DNA of 64,000 nucleotides from Bremia lactucae (Eukaryota > Oomycota > Peronosporomycetes > Peronosporales > Peronosporaceae): NCBI RefSeq assembly GCF_004359215.1, contig NC_090611.1, positions 705,818 through 769,817 on the forward strand, written 5' to 3'. Positions 1 through 10,043 of the stretch are shown in pieces (the first letter of the stretch is position 1; each line of letters opens with the position of its first letter). The notes under the pieces were generated by a model. It saw only the letters and a program-made list of their open reading frames with translations, did no database searches and had not been told where the DNA came from. The translations under genes were made by a program, and so were the position numbers.

Positions 1-26
1 CTTCACTGTAATTGGTCGGATCTTTG

Positions 27-1784
27 TCAAAAATAGCATTTACGACTCCGCCGCTTGACTTCGACTCCTCCTGGAGTGCTACCGCCTGCGCGCTTCGATG
101 CGCCGCGCGTTCCATAAGCGGACCGCGTCCACTTCTTCGTGCTTTTCTTTCGTGTACCCACATTGGCAGCACTTGTGTTGCTTCCTTTTGCTTGTCTTGG
201 GGCGGGTGTCGTCACATCCTTATCCTGCTCCACCGTCGCTTGCTGCAGCTGCGCGTTCTGTGCTTCAGACAGAGTGTCGATATCCTTGACGTGCTGAGTC
301 ACGATCACCTTGTTCTCCTTGCGTAGATAAACCTTGTAGCCCTTGGTTTCTTCACTTATCCCCACTATCGTGGCAAGTTGTGCGCGCTGCTGTAGTGAAT
401 TTTTGCTTGGGTCGCGATACACGCTACACGTGGAGCCGAAAACAACGATCTTGCGCAGATCCGGCATCTTTCCCGTCAACACCTCAAGTGGAGACGCTCT
501 CTTAGCGTTTGCGCGCGTAGGGCTGCGATTCAGTATATACGAGGCGTACTGAACCTCATCTCCCCAAAAATGAAATGGTAGACCGCACGCAAACATCATG
601 CTTCGTGCCAAATTAAGCACCGTCCTGTGCATCCGTTCCGCCTTGCCATTTGAAGCTTGGTTTCCAGCTTCCGACACTTGCCTTGTCACCCCGGTCCTTT
701 TACAAAAGAGGTCTATGTTGGCGTATTCTCCACCACCGTCTGTCCTTAGCACGTGGATTCGGCAGTTGAAACGCTTTTCAAAAAGAACGAGGAAAGCCTC
801 AAACTGTTTAGCCGCCACGTCCTTTGTTCTTGCGAGAAATATCCGGCAGTAATTCGACTTGTGATCGACGAAATTAACCAAATAACGGTTTCCGAGCCTA
901 TCCTGTGGCGTCATTGGACCTTTCAAATCCGAACAGATGACTCCACCGACTCTGTCAATGGGCGCGTTGAAACCACTGTCCGTCTGGTTTTGGGAGTTTC
1001 GCGTCTGTTTACCCTCCATGCACGAAACGCACGCCATGCGCTTGCTGCTCGTCAGCCTTATCCCTGAGGCTGGGTCTCGAGCCATGCGCTCAATGGTGTC
1101 GAATGCCAGATGCCCGAAACGCTGATGGAAATGTAAAAGCGTCCTTACTTGCACATCGCTCGTAACATCTGCGCTCGCACTTGATTCGAGCACGGCCATT
1201 ATAGTATCACATGTGTCCTGTCGCCCCTTCTTCGCTGATATTTTATCGTATAAAACGTTTCTTCCCATCTCAACGTCAAACACGACAGCGCCGTCGCTGC
1301 GCCGTTCAAGTGCACGCCCCTTCAAATCGTAGACAAGAGCAAAGCCTTTTCTTTCCAGCTTGCCATACGAAACGATGTTCTTTGACAATCTCCGCGCCAG
1401 GTAAACATCAGTAAGCACCACTGTGCTCTCCATACCACGAGCCACCACCTTAAGGCGCACGCTCCCAACACTCGTCAGTTTCAACGTCTTTCCATCAGCC
1501 ATCGCTATCTCTTCGCTGCATGTGGCAGAATCGAAAAGCAACTTCTCGTCATTCACGAGATGTCGACTGGCGCCGCTGTCGAGAATCCAGTCACTATCAT
1601 CGTAGTCATCCGACTCGCACACCGCAAGTACCATCTCACGCTTGCTCTTTTTGCCACGCTTTAGTTTCTTCGCTCCTTCATTCTTGTTCTTTTCGCTCAG
1701 TGCGAGCACCATACCTCCACCTGCCTTGTCCTCTTTCGGCCTTCCACTTCGTATTTTGCCCTTAGAGCGACAGTCAGCTTGCAC
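27..1784 (-). CDS. Copia Pol fragment: protease and integrase (copy A)
   Basis: A 585-residue frame identical to its counterpart in copy B (8286-10043). It carries the aspartic protease motif DSGAS (residues 69-73), the integrase zinc-binding HHCC region (H-H around residue 217 onward, then CVSC), the GKQTR motif typical of Copia integrase, and the D-D-E core with LRTDGGGEY and NGKAER. The frame stops after the integrase instead of running into RT, a break shared with copy B. It overlaps gag in another frame. Together with gag it would form the Gag-Pol polyprotein of a Ty1/copia element. Confidence 0.9.
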   Translation of the reverse strand: MQADCRSKGKIRSGRPKEDKAGGGMVLALSEKNKNEGAKKLKRGKKSKREMVLAVCESDDYDDSDWILDSGASRHLVNDEKLLFDSATCSEEIAMADGKTLKLTSVGSVRLKVVARGMESTVVLTDVYLARRLSKNIVSYGKLERKGFALVYDLKGRALERRSDGAVVFDVEMGRNVLYDKISAKKGRQDTCDTIMAVLESSASADVTSDVQVRTLLHFHQRFGHLAFDTIERMARDPASGIRLTSSKRMACVSCMEGKQTRNSQNQTDSGFNAPIDRVGGVICSDLKGPMTPQDRLGNRYLVNFVDHKSNYCRIFLARTKDVAAKQFEAFLVLFEKRFNCRIHVLRTDGGGEYANIDLFCKRTGVTRQVSEAGNQASNGKAERMHRTVLNLARSMMFACGLPFHFWGDEVQYASYILNRSPTRANAKRASPLEVLTGKMPDLRKIVVFGSTCSVYRDPSKNSLQQRAQLATIVGISEETKGYKVYLRKENKVIVTQHVKDIDTLSEAQNAQLQQATVEQDKDVTTPAPRQAKGSNTSAANVGTRKKSTKKWTRSAYGTRGASKRAGGSTPGGVEVKRRSRKCYF

Positions 1785-2938
1785 GTGACCGACCTTGCCG
1801 CATGCATAGCAGGTGCGCGTGTCCTTACGCTTTGGTTCAACATGAGCAGCGACGACTTCACGTCCAATTGCTCCGCTTCCAAGCTCGATTGACTAGGCAA
1901 ATGCGCCAGCGCTTCTGCATGTCGAAGATAGTCGACACGCGTCGGGTCGTACTTGGCCCGCATTACGTTCATAAGCTCGGGCGATGCGTGGTGCACGATG
2001 TTATCTAGGACGAGTGAGTCCGCACCACCACGTGCGTCGCTTACAGCAACCATGTATAGGTAGTGCTCTGCCCATGTGCGCTTAGAATCTTTCTTTTGCA
2101 TGAACAGTTTCATCGCCTGGCTAGCCGTAATAGACGTCTTGAATGTTGCAAGTAGCTGGCACATAACATAGTCCAGCGTCGGATGCTGGTTCCACCACGT
2201 GTCTACCTGTTTGTGGTAGTAACGCTCAGCCGTTCCGCTGAGGTAGTGACCAAGCAGGTCAACCTTAACGTCCTCACTCCAGGTGAAACCGCACGAGGAC
2301 TCAGCCAGGTTGACAGCGCGCAAAAACGTGCGCCCCCAGTCGAGGAACCCAGAGCCTAGTCCCTTATAGAGTTCAGTCCCGTCAAATTTCCGAATCGACA
2401 GCTTGCGCTGACTCGCATTCGGTGTCGCATAGAATGCTGCTGCATTAGGAGCTTGCCCCGATGGTGCTGGTCCATCTGCTGGACGCGGTACCGCGCCGGG
2501 AGTCGGAGCATGCGCCCGTGCCGGCGCGAAAGACGCAAACATGGACTCTTCAATCTCGGGCTCACGTGCGCGCGGTGGCCGTGCGACCGGCTTACGCTCA
2601 GGCGAGTCCGTGAGCGCGTCGATGGTCATCGGTCTTGCCCGCGCGTTAGCACCAAACGCTGATGAAAACATCCCGCTCTCTACAGCACCCATCATTCTCT
2701 CTTGATCTTCACGATCGCGCTGGGAAGACTCCATCTTCTCCATGCGGTTGGTCAGAGCGACGAGGGCCGCGAGAATCTTGTCGTCTGTTGCCGAGCTCCT
2801 TTCGCGAGCTGGCGAGTCTTCAACGGTTGCGGCAGCACGTGCGGACGAGGCAACGCGCGCCGGCGAAGCACCGCGGGCCGGCGAGGCCCTTGCGTGACCT
2901 GCTGGTGCCGGTGTAGGCTTCGTGTCCGTTGTCTTAGC
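1697..2938 (-). CDS. Copia Gag, 5'-truncated (copy A)
   Basis: The Gag frame corresponds to 9956-11209 in copy B. The first Met in this copy is at 2743, but the frame is open upstream to the N at 2940. An A-to-C change replaces the Met of the HAMASP sequence of copy B by Arg. Gag is Pro/Ala/Arg-rich at the N-terminus, then has a conserved capsid-like region beginning near KLSIRKFDG. Several missense differences from copy B occur (for example D for N, L for Q, M for I). The reading frame then leaves the zinc-knuckle frame, as in copy B. Confidence 0.8.
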   Translation of the reverse strand, partial: AKTTDTKPTPAPAGHARASPARGASPARVASSARAAATVEDSPARERSSATDDKILAALVALTNRMEKMESSQRDREDQERMMGAVESGMFSSAFGANARARPMTIDALTDSPERKPVARPPRAREPEIEESMFASFAPARAHAPTPGAVPRPADGPAPSGQAPNAAAFYATPNASQRKLSIRKFDGTELYKGLGSGFLDWGRTFLRAVNLAESSCGFTWSEDVKVDLLGHYLSGTAERYYHKQVDTWWNQHPTLDYVMCQLLATFKTSITASQAMKLFMQKKDSKRTWAEHYLYMVAVSDARGGADSLVLDNIVHHASPELMNVMRAKYDPTRVDYLRHAEALAHLPSQSSLEAEQLDVKSSLLMLNQSVRTRAPAMHAARSVTCKLTVALRAKYEVEGRKRTRQVEVWCSH

Positions 2939-2939
2939 T

Positions 2940-2940
2940 N
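2940..2940. other. Single assembly N at the Copia/Gypsy junction
   Basis: The only ambiguous base in the window. On its left is Copia copy A, cut just short of where its primer site and 5' LTR should be; on its right is the 3' part of a decayed Gypsy pol. A lone N exactly at this junction looks like a contig join or collapsed gap. Confidence 0.85.
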
Positions 2941-2944
2941 GCTC

Positions 2945-3800
2945 TGTGCTTGTCCAGCCCCTATTCGTACCCTATGGAAGATTAGATAATGGCCTAGCCA
3001 TATCAGCTTAAGTCTCGCTAAATTTATGTAAATAACTGGCGAGAGCCAACCACTCACGCAAATTCTTTTTGTTCTTAGGAACCGTCCAATCTACTATGGC
3101 TTTTACCTTAGCGGGATCCGCTCTACAAATTCGCTTCCCAATGAAGCTTTTTAAGAAGGGATGTTCTTCTGCGCCAAAATGCATCTATGTTTATAGGCAT
3201 AAATTTAATTTGTGCGCAAACAATCGAGCTTTGATCGCAATGGTCTATGCAGTTTACGACATCCGTCTGGCCCTGTTCCGTAGGACTGTGGACAAAAATG
3301 TCATCAAAATATGTATGTGCATAACCTCGATGAGGGCGGAAAAGTTGCGTCACTAGACGATTAAATGTTGCCGGGGCGTTGAAGAGCCCTTGTGGCATAA
3401 CCAAATACTCCTATAGCATACCGTTTGGGGTGTTAACCGCTGTAAGCGAAATATCACTAGCTCGTATGAGCAGTTGGTAATACCATCGACTACGTCAAGC
3501 GCACTGTACAATGTACTTCCCGCCATATTCTTCTGGAGAACATCCTTTCAAGGAATGGGGGTTTGCGCTGGTATAATGGCAGTAGTAATCTTATTATAAG
3601 GTGTACAATGCGCCATTTACCATTTGGCTTTTCGACACAAAAGTCGGTGTCGAATGGGGGGTGATTTGCTATCTCGTACCATTCCAGCCTCGTGCTTAGC
3701 ACGGGAGAAATTGTCAAAAACGTCACACTGCTCCTTTGGTAAAGGCCACAGTAGTATTTGTTCCAGGTACCAGTACGGAGTAGAGACATTACGCTCTTAA
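2945..3800 (-). pseudogene. Gypsy-1 reverse transcriptase remnant
   Basis: Minus-strand pieces in order: FCVEKPNGKWRIVH (about 3640-3600), the MPQGLFNAPATFNRLV motif (about 3400), FDDIFVHS as the YVDD-type catalytic motif (about 3310), then the thumb/connection stretch containing DPAKVKAIVDWTVP and LASYLHKF (about 3110-3000). These are family-typical Ty3/gypsy RT motifs. The pieces lie in different frames with stops between them, so the gene is dead. Confidence 0.85.
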
Positions 3801-4399
3801 GAGGCCGGGATATTCACGTCCCTGAATTTTTCAGCTTGTATTGGTTCCATACCAGAGCTGGTATCCAACCCGACATCCGACAAGGAGTTAGGTAACTCAG
3901 ATTCCTTGTCCACGACCATTAACGTGTCACTTCGCGCGCAATATAAGGGTTTGCCTCTGAAATGCCCTGGCGAGCCACCAAAAGTACACTCAATATGGTG
4001 CCGCCTCGGCCGTTCACACTCGGTGGACTTAGACGTGCCACTCCACGTATCTCAGGGATGTCACACTCTTGATGACTCGGCCTTAGGCCTACTAAGCTTT
4101 CAGCATTCAGTGAATCGTTTTTACAACGAGTGTCACTCGACGAATTTCGTACCGTTTCATTTTCTTTTTCTGAGTCGGGCTCATTAGCTCAGGCATCCCA
4201 ATGTCTAAACTGACACATATAGTCAGTGATTCGCGCCAACAGCGTTTTATTGCCTAGCAAAGGTGAATTCATGACTTTCCAAATCTTTGCTGGAAAAATT
4301 AAAAAATACAGAAGTTGAAAGTCCTTAAACATGTTTATATGATTACATCACATTTAAATTTAATGTATTTTTGAATATTTTTAGGGTTCATCGGAGGTT

Positions 4400-4800
4400 T
4401 GTTTAACGAATCAACTTCTAATTTTCAATATTTATTTCAAATAAAGTGGATTAGGATCATTGCGCGTGGCGCAAAAGGTCTTGGACCTCCAATCAAAGCA
4501 TGGCTCATGGCGTTCAAGCCAGGCCATACCAAGGATGAGATCATATCTCGAATCCAAATCAGGACGAGACAGCGTTCCAAACTGTTAAGTCCAGAAGCTT
4601 CATAAGTAACTTCAACTGAACTTTAGGAACAGTGACACGAGTCCCAGTCGCGAAGCGAACAGTGATTGTATCACCTTTATGCGCTTTGAAACCTCAACAT
4701 ATTGCTGAGTTCTCTCAAGGGGAAGACGTCGAGCATAATTACAAGACGCTCCTGAGTCAATTCAATTGACCATGGATTGTCAAAGCCCTTCACAGTTGCT
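4400..4800 (-). pseudogene. Gypsy-1 aspartic protease remnant
   Basis: The minus strand of 4733-4758 reads DSGASCNYA, the retropepsin-like active-site motif. Just downstream, around 4680-4620, it reads ITVRFATGTRVTVPKVQL, and then a degenerate version of the segment preceding RT, with stops. The identification rests on the active-site motif and its position between gag and RT. Confidence 0.75.
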
Positions 4801-5234
4801 TGAGCAACCAACAAGCCAGGCTTGTACTTACGCCCCGTGCCATTACGCCCCGAGCTAATTGGAGCTAGGTCCTGTTTACTCCCACCTCCTAGAAATTCAA
4901 CAGAGCGTAGGTCTTTCCCGGTAGGGCGCCATGCACCTACTGGTTAACGACGTTTTCCCGCACCGTATTAGATTTCTAATATGGAGGCTCTTCCGAGCTT
5001 TACGCGTATTGCGTAGAGGACAGGCCGAATCTAAATGTTTTGCGCTCCCTCACATATAACATCTACGGATGTTCTTATGCTGTTCCACAGCTTGAAGTGC
5101 TTCTTTTCCTTCCTCAACGAGGCCTAGATCCATGGGAACAGGTCTATTAGACGATACCCGTGTGCTCGAAGATCCTGTACGGTAAACAGGCAAGCTGGCA
5201 CGAGCAGACTTAAAATCAAACTCAGCGCATGTCG

Positions 5235-5690
5235 CTATGGCAAGTGCCTCTTCGAAAGTAGCAGGTGGGATCGGAATAATTCCGTCCGGGCAACCTCCCC
5301 ATTGAGACCCCCCATAATGACTGTTATGACAATTGCTTCTTTCACCGGGTCTTGATGCATAGATGCAATGAGAGTTCTCAGCTTCTGGACATAGACTCCT
5401 AAGGTTCGTTTACCCTGTCGAGTCGCTATGAGCCGTGATCGCACACGAAAAGCCTGATCAGGTGGTGCAAACCTGCTGGTCATTTGCTCTTTCAGCGAGT
5501 CCTATGATGATAAAGTGTCATTTATGGACGTGCTGCACGAGAGTGCCCATTTCATGGCTCTACCTCCGAGCTTGGAAATGCGTATGGCCACCTTTCTCGT
5601 TCTGTTAAGAGCAAGGCGGAGTCAATGGACATCTCTATCTGCTTAATCCAAAAAAGCAGGTTTCTCCCTCTCTACGCTTAATTGTCGTCA
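5235..5690 (-). pseudogene. Gypsy-1 Gag remnant
   Basis: The longest piece (5235-5483) contains FAPPDQAFRVRSRLIATRQG, RTLGVYVQKLRTLIASMHQDP and GLNGEVARTELFR, matching retrotransposon gag capsid features (the family name for this domain is Retrotrans_gag). Upstream, across a frameshift, the minus strand reads WIKQIEMSIDSALLLTE and similar gag sequence up to about 5690. No zinc knuckle is seen. Confidence 0.8.
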
Positions 5691-6183
5691 CATTGACAGC
5701 TAGAGGGCAAGCCTTTGGCTCTGAATCAGGTACAGAGATCAACCGAGTTAGCGTAGAACCTCTGGTCCCTGGGACATAATAAACTCAATATGTTCAAGCC
5801 CAAATAAAGTTTTTGAGCTTGTCGTACGCTGTGCGTTGCGTCTCCGAAAGTTCTGAAAAAAAAACGTTTCCATTTCAGTAAAGGCTTAGTCTTATAAAGA
5901 TTCTGGTGTGAATTGACTCAGGGTACTACCAGGTGTAGCGGAGCTACCTCGTTTCTTAAGTCAGAGGAAGACTTTTAGACTCAATGAGTCTCTTAGCAGC
6001 AAAAAGGTAGCATTTGTCGGTGCCATACCAACTTTTTTTGTAGTGGCATATGTAACCAATTTATTTTATACGCATATGTTAAAAGGAAAATTAATAAGAA
6101 GGAAGTATTGAGCGAAACTGAGCCTGGGTGGGTGAGGAAGATGCCCGTAACGAGGCCGTTCGAATTCGAGTCCAGAAATGATA
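5691..6183. other. No recognisable gene
   Basis: AT-rich stretch between the Gypsy-1 gag remnant and the small interrupted ORF. Short open frames on the minus strand here show no recognisable domain. Confidence 0.6.
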
Positions 6184-6354
6184 TTAATTCTCTTCGAACG
6201 ACTGCAGCAGATGCTGCAGTGGGGATATCCATCTAAGTATTTCTCGTCGTATAAATGCTTTGCAATTATGCACATCGCGTAGAATTGCAATAAGCTGCGA
6301 ATTCTCGCGGTGAAGAGCCATCAACCTTTCTCGTGGTGAAAATCCGGCAGAGTC
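6184..6354 (-). pseudogene. 3' part of a small ORF interrupted by Copia copy B
   Basis: Removing Copia copy B and one target duplicate joins minus-strand 11567-11434 to 6349-6184 into exactly 300 bp (100 codons) in one frame, ending at TAA 6184-6186. This half encodes a charged helical-looking sequence (SPRERLMALHRENSQLIAIL and on). I do not recognise the family. It may be a real gene fragment or chance; the in-frame join and helical composition favour a former coding sequence. Confidence 0.45.
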
Positions 6355-6574
6355 TGTTGGCAATGTTTTGCTTCTTAAGGAAGAGGATGATAAGATTCTG
6401 AATTAACATGACTTATTTGCATGCCAGAGCTGCTCTTCCTATTAACTCTCTCTGCTCCAACCACTACAAATTTGGTTGGTTGCAAGCACTAATTACTTCA
6501 TCTTACTATGCACACGGGAAATAACAACTGGCGCTAATCGCATCTTCAACTCCTGTCACCTTGAACTTCCAACA
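6355..6574 (-). repeat. Copia copy B 3' LTR
   Basis: A 220-bp repeat with TGTTGG...CCAACA ends, nearly identical to 11214-11433. Visible differences include ATGCCAG versus CTGCTAG, CTATTAAC versus CTTCTAAC, and AATTACTT versus ACTACTTC. It is preceded on its left by the GAGTC target duplicate. Confidence 0.96.
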
Positions 6575-6583
6575 CTCCTTCTC
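6575..6583 (-). other. Polypurine tract of Copia copy B
   Basis: On the minus strand GAGAAGGAG lies directly against the start of the 3' LTR, the position of the plus-strand primer in LTR retrotransposons. It is short, so this is a positional call. Confidence 0.6.
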
Positions 6584-6673
6584 GAGTGCGCCTTTCGTTT
6601 GTTTCCTTACCTTCCCTTCGTTTCCTTCAACGTGCTTTACTTCCCTTGAAAGTCCTCATACTTTTTAGTCCGT

Positions 6674-8431
6674 CTACTCGATGCGCATCAGATCACGAAG
6701 CCTTGTAAGTTTCGCCGCATCGTGGGCCTTCGTCATCAGGTCCGCAAGCATCACTTCAGACCTCAAATAGTGCGCAGCGATCACACCGCGGCGCGAGAAA
6801 TCGCATAAAAACTTGAACCGTACGTCGATGTGTTTGGCCTTCATCGACGATGCTTCGCCGGAAATCTGACTTATAGCCGCTTGATTGTCCACGTAGAGCT
6901 TCATTGGCAGTGCTGGTGACATGCCGATCTCGCTAAGCAGCTCTCGCAGCCCGAGCAGGTCACGCGCCATCTCCGAGGCAGCGACAAATTCAGCTTCCAT
7001 CGTCGAAAGGGAAACTCCACCTTGTTTTCGAGCTCCCCAACTCACCGCCATACCGTTCAGCCGCAGCACGCCACCTGTCATCGACTTCATTTCGCCCTTG
7101 TCTCCAGCAAAATCAGCGTCGCTAAATGCTTCCAGCTCCAAACCCTGATATTGTTCTTGACCTGGCGACATCGTTATCTTCAAGCTTGCGGTACCCTTCA
7201 GGTACCGAGCAATCCTTTTAGCGAGCTTCCAGTCAATCACTTGCGGTGCATGAGTCTGTCTTGTAGCCTTGTGCACAGCGAACGCGATGTCCGGCCGTGT
7301 GCAACGCGCAATCCACAGCAAACTCCCGACAAGCGACTGAAAACTGCGGACCGTTGGGCCAGTGCCTGCACTTGTAGATCCAAGCAGCTCCACGTCGTCC
7401 GGTGGTATGTCGTAACAGTCGTTGCCAATAGGCGCGCGCGTCGAATTTGCTTCTGCCAGCCCATTGGTCCGAAGTAGATCAGCGATCGCCCCCTCTTGGT
7501 CCAGTGTGTATTTGCCTGTATCATTTAAATTAACCCGCATACCCAAAAATTTACTTACGCGTCCCAGATCCTTGATCGATAGTGACGACAGACTTTCGAA
7601 AAGTCGCTCGACTGCTTCCACACTTGTTCCCGTCGCCATAAGGTCGTCCACATAAACGCCCACAACCACGAGATCTTCGTCTTCCTTTTTCCAATAGAAA
7701 CACACATCGCTTTCACAGCGCATAAAACCTGCCTCGACGAGGCGCTTGTGATGCAGCTGACTCCATAGACGACCGGCCTGCTTTAGCCCATATAGGCTCG
7801 TCCGTAGTTCCAGTACTAAATCCTTTTCACTTTCCGCGTCTTGTTCACGCATGGTCTTTGCAGATATCGTCATTCCTTGTGGCACATGTAGATATATCTG
7901 TAGATGCTCCTCCTTGTCCGCCTTGACATATGCATTGGGGATGTCGCCGTGCTTTGCAGGCACCCCCCATATGGCCGCAAGCGCTAATATGACCTTCACT
8001 GTTGATAGGTCCATCACGGCGGCGAACGTGAGACTGTAGTCGACTCCTTGGACCTGTTCATTGCCGCAAGCAACGAGGCGCGCCTTCAGTCGCTCGACCT
8101 TGCCTTGTGCGTCTGTCTTGGTCTTGATTACCCACTTGGTATGCAAGGCGTTTAAGCCAGGCGCGCGCTTGACTACTTGCCAGACTTTATTATTCTGAAG
8201 TGCTTCGACTTCTTCTTCCATAGCCTTGACCCATCCATCGCGATTCGCACTTCGCATAGCTTCACTGTAATTGGTCGGATCTTTGTCAAAAATAGCATTT
8301 ACGACTCCGCCGCTTGACTTCGACTCCTCCTGGAGTGCTACCGCCTGCGCGCTTCGATGCGCCGCGCGTTCCATAAGCGGACCGCGTCCACTTCTTCGTG
8401 CTTTTCTTTCGTGTACCCACATTGGCAGCAC
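6674..8431 (-). CDS. Copia reverse transcriptase and RNase H (copy B)
   Basis: 585 residues from the first Met, but as part of Pol the frame would be entered from the integrase frame upstream. It has the Copia RT start NNKVWQVV...KTKWVIKTK-type region (residues 80-105), the first catalytic Asp in HGDIPNAYVK (about 163), the LYGLKQAGRLW motif (213-223) and the catalytic YVDD (260-263). It ends with a Copia RNase H: SDADFAGD, the SMTGG segment, EAEFVAASE and DNQAAI. All motifs look intact. The protein would copy element RNA into DNA in cytoplasmic particles. It is out of frame with the integrase segment upstream. Confidence 0.93.
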   Translation of the reverse strand: MLPMWVHERKARRSGRGPLMERAAHRSAQAVALQEESKSSGGVVNAIFDKDPTNYSEAMRSANRDGWVKAMEEEVEALQNNKVWQVVKRAPGLNALHTKWVIKTKTDAQGKVERLKARLVACGNEQVQGVDYSLTFAAVMDLSTVKVILALAAIWGVPAKHGDIPNAYVKADKEEHLQIYLHVPQGMTISAKTMREQDAESEKDLVLELRTSLYGLKQAGRLWSQLHHKRLVEAGFMRCESDVCFYWKKEDEDLVVVGVYVDDLMATGTSVEAVERLFESLSSLSIKDLGRVSKFLGMRVNLNDTGKYTLDQEGAIADLLRTNGLAEANSTRAPIGNDCYDIPPDDVELLGSTSAGTGPTVRSFQSLVGSLLWIARCTRPDIAFAVHKATRQTHAPQVIDWKLAKRIARYLKGTASLKITMSPGQEQYQGLELEAFSDADFAGDKGEMKSMTGGVLRLNGMAVSWGARKQGGVSLSTMEAEFVAASEMARDLLGLRELLSEIGMSPALPMKLYVDNQAAISQISGEASSMKAKHIDVRFKFLCDFSRRGVIAAHYLRSEVMLADLMTKAHDAAKLTRLRDLMRIE

Positions 8432-10043
8432 TTGTGTTGCTTCCTTTTGCTTGTCTTGGGGCGGGTGTCGTCACATCCTTATCCTGCTCCACCGTCGCTT
8501 GCTGCAGCTGCGCGTTCTGTGCTTCAGACAGAGTGTCGATATCCTTGACGTGCTGAGTCACGATCACCTTGTTCTCCTTGCGTAGATAAACCTTGTAGCC
8601 CTTGGTTTCTTCACTTATCCCCACTATCGTGGCAAGTTGTGCGCGCTGCTGTAGTGAATTTTTGCTTGGGTCGCGATACACGCTACACGTGGAGCCGAAA
8701 ACAACGATCTTGCGCAGATCCGGCATCTTTCCCGTCAACACCTCAAGTGGAGACGCTCTCTTAGCGTTTGCGCGCGTAGGGCTGCGATTCAGTATATACG
8801 AGGCGTACTGAACCTCATCTCCCCAAAAATGAAATGGTAGACCGCACGCAAACATCATGCTTCGTGCCAAATTAAGCACCGTCCTGTGCATCCGTTCCGC
8901 CTTGCCATTTGAAGCTTGGTTTCCAGCTTCCGACACTTGCCTTGTCACCCCGGTCCTTTTACAAAAGAGGTCTATGTTGGCGTATTCTCCACCACCGTCT
9001 GTCCTTAGCACGTGGATTCGGCAGTTGAAACGCTTTTCAAAAAGAACGAGGAAAGCCTCAAACTGTTTAGCCGCCACGTCCTTTGTTCTTGCGAGAAATA
9101 TCCGGCAGTAATTCGACTTGTGATCGACGAAATTAACCAAATAACGGTTTCCGAGCCTATCCTGTGGCGTCATTGGACCTTTCAAATCCGAACAGATGAC
9201 TCCACCGACTCTGTCAATGGGCGCGTTGAAACCACTGTCCGTCTGGTTTTGGGAGTTTCGCGTCTGTTTACCCTCCATGCACGAAACGCACGCCATGCGC
9301 TTGCTGCTCGTCAGCCTTATCCCTGAGGCTGGGTCTCGAGCCATGCGCTCAATGGTGTCGAATGCCAGATGCCCGAAACGCTGATGGAAATGTAAAAGCG
9401 TCCTTACTTGCACATCGCTCGTAACATCTGCGCTCGCACTTGATTCGAGCACGGCCATTATAGTATCACATGTGTCCTGTCGCCCCTTCTTCGCTGATAT
9501 TTTATCGTATAAAACGTTTCTTCCCATCTCAACGTCAAACACGACAGCGCCGTCGCTGCGCCGTTCAAGTGCACGCCCCTTCAAATCGTAGACAAGAGCA
9601 AAGCCTTTTCTTTCCAGCTTGCCATACGAAACGATGTTCTTTGACAATCTCCGCGCCAGGTAAACATCAGTAAGCACCACTGTGCTCTCCATACCACGAG
9701 CCACCACCTTAAGGCGCACGCTCCCAACACTCGTCAGTTTCAACGTCTTTCCATCAGCCATCGCTATCTCTTCGCTGCATGTGGCAGAATCGAAAAGCAA
9801 CTTCTCGTCATTCACGAGATGTCGACTGGCGCCGCTGTCGAGAATCCAGTCACTATCATCGTAGTCATCCGACTCGCACACCGCAAGTACCATCTCACGC
9901 TTGCTCTTTTTGCCACGCTTTAGTTTCTTCGCTCCTTCATTCTTGTTCTTTTCGCTCAGTGCGAGCACCATACCTCCACCTGCCTTGTCCTCTTTCGGCC
10001 TTCCACTTCGTATTTTGCCCTTAGAGCGACAGTCAGCTTGCAC
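8286..10043 (-). CDS. Copia protease and integrase (copy B)
   Basis: 585 residues from the Met at 10043. The frame is open further upstream to about 10135 and there encodes a CCHC zinc knuckle ([14 protein letters not shown]), so the listed Met is probably not a real start. Protease motif DSGAS is at 69-73, followed by integrase HHCC, GKQTR and the D-D-E core with NGKAER. It ends in a stop at 8286-8288 while the RT frame, open since before 8431, overlaps it in another frame. Identical to copy A. Confidence 0.92.
   Translation of the reverse strand: MQADCRSKGKIRSGRPKEDKAGGGMVLALSEKNKNEGAKKLKRGKKSKREMVLAVCESDDYDDSDWILDSGASRHLVNDEKLLFDSATCSEEIAMADGKTLKLTSVGSVRLKVVARGMESTVVLTDVYLARRLSKNIVSYGKLERKGFALVYDLKGRALERRSDGAVVFDVEMGRNVLYDKISAKKGRQDTCDTIMAVLESSASADVTSDVQVRTLLHFHQRFGHLAFDTIERMARDPASGIRLTSSKRMACVSCMEGKQTRNSQNQTDSGFNAPIDRVGGVICSDLKGPMTPQDRLGNRYLVNFVDHKSNYCRIFLARTKDVAAKQFEAFLVLFEKRFNCRIHVLRTDGGGEYANIDLFCKRTGVTRQVSEAGNQASNGKAERMHRTVLNLARSMMFACGLPFHFWGDEVQYASYILNRSPTRANAKRASPLEVLTGKMPDLRKIVVFGSTCSVYRDPSKNSLQQRAQLATIVGISEETKGYKVYLRKENKVIVTQHVKDIDTLSEAQNAQLQQATVEQDKDVTTPAPRQAKGSNTSAANVGTRKKSTKKWTRSAYGTRGASKRAGGSTPGGVEVKRRSRKCYF

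Larger units (their letters stand above)
1..2939 (-). mobile_element. Copia retrotransposon copy A, partial (runs off the left edge)
   Basis: Positions 1-2939 align base for base, at a constant offset of 8259, with 8260-11198 of the complete Copia copy B. On the minus strand it holds most of gag and all of the protease-integrase reading frame; the RT-RNase H part would lie left of the window. From 1 to about 2020 I see no difference from copy B, whereas 2020-2939 shows about 14 single-base differences. The 5' LTR and primer site are missing because the copy stops at an assembly N at 2940. Confidence 0.93.
2945..5690 (-). mobile_element. Decayed Gypsy retrotransposon remnant (Gypsy-1)
   Basis: Reading the minus strand from about 5690 down to 2945 gives gag, protease and reverse transcriptase pieces in the right order for Ty3/gypsy, with many frameshifts and stops. 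No LTRs are recognisable. Integrase and the 3' LTR are missing, cut off at the N at 2940. The three recognisable parts are listed separately. Confidence 0.85.

Noticed and set aside
12..2565. Many plus-strand frames of 60-104 codons across the Copia elements and their exact duplicates at 8271-10824
   Set aside because: They are opposite-strand shadows of the gag and pol frames and repeat identically in both copies; no independent domain.
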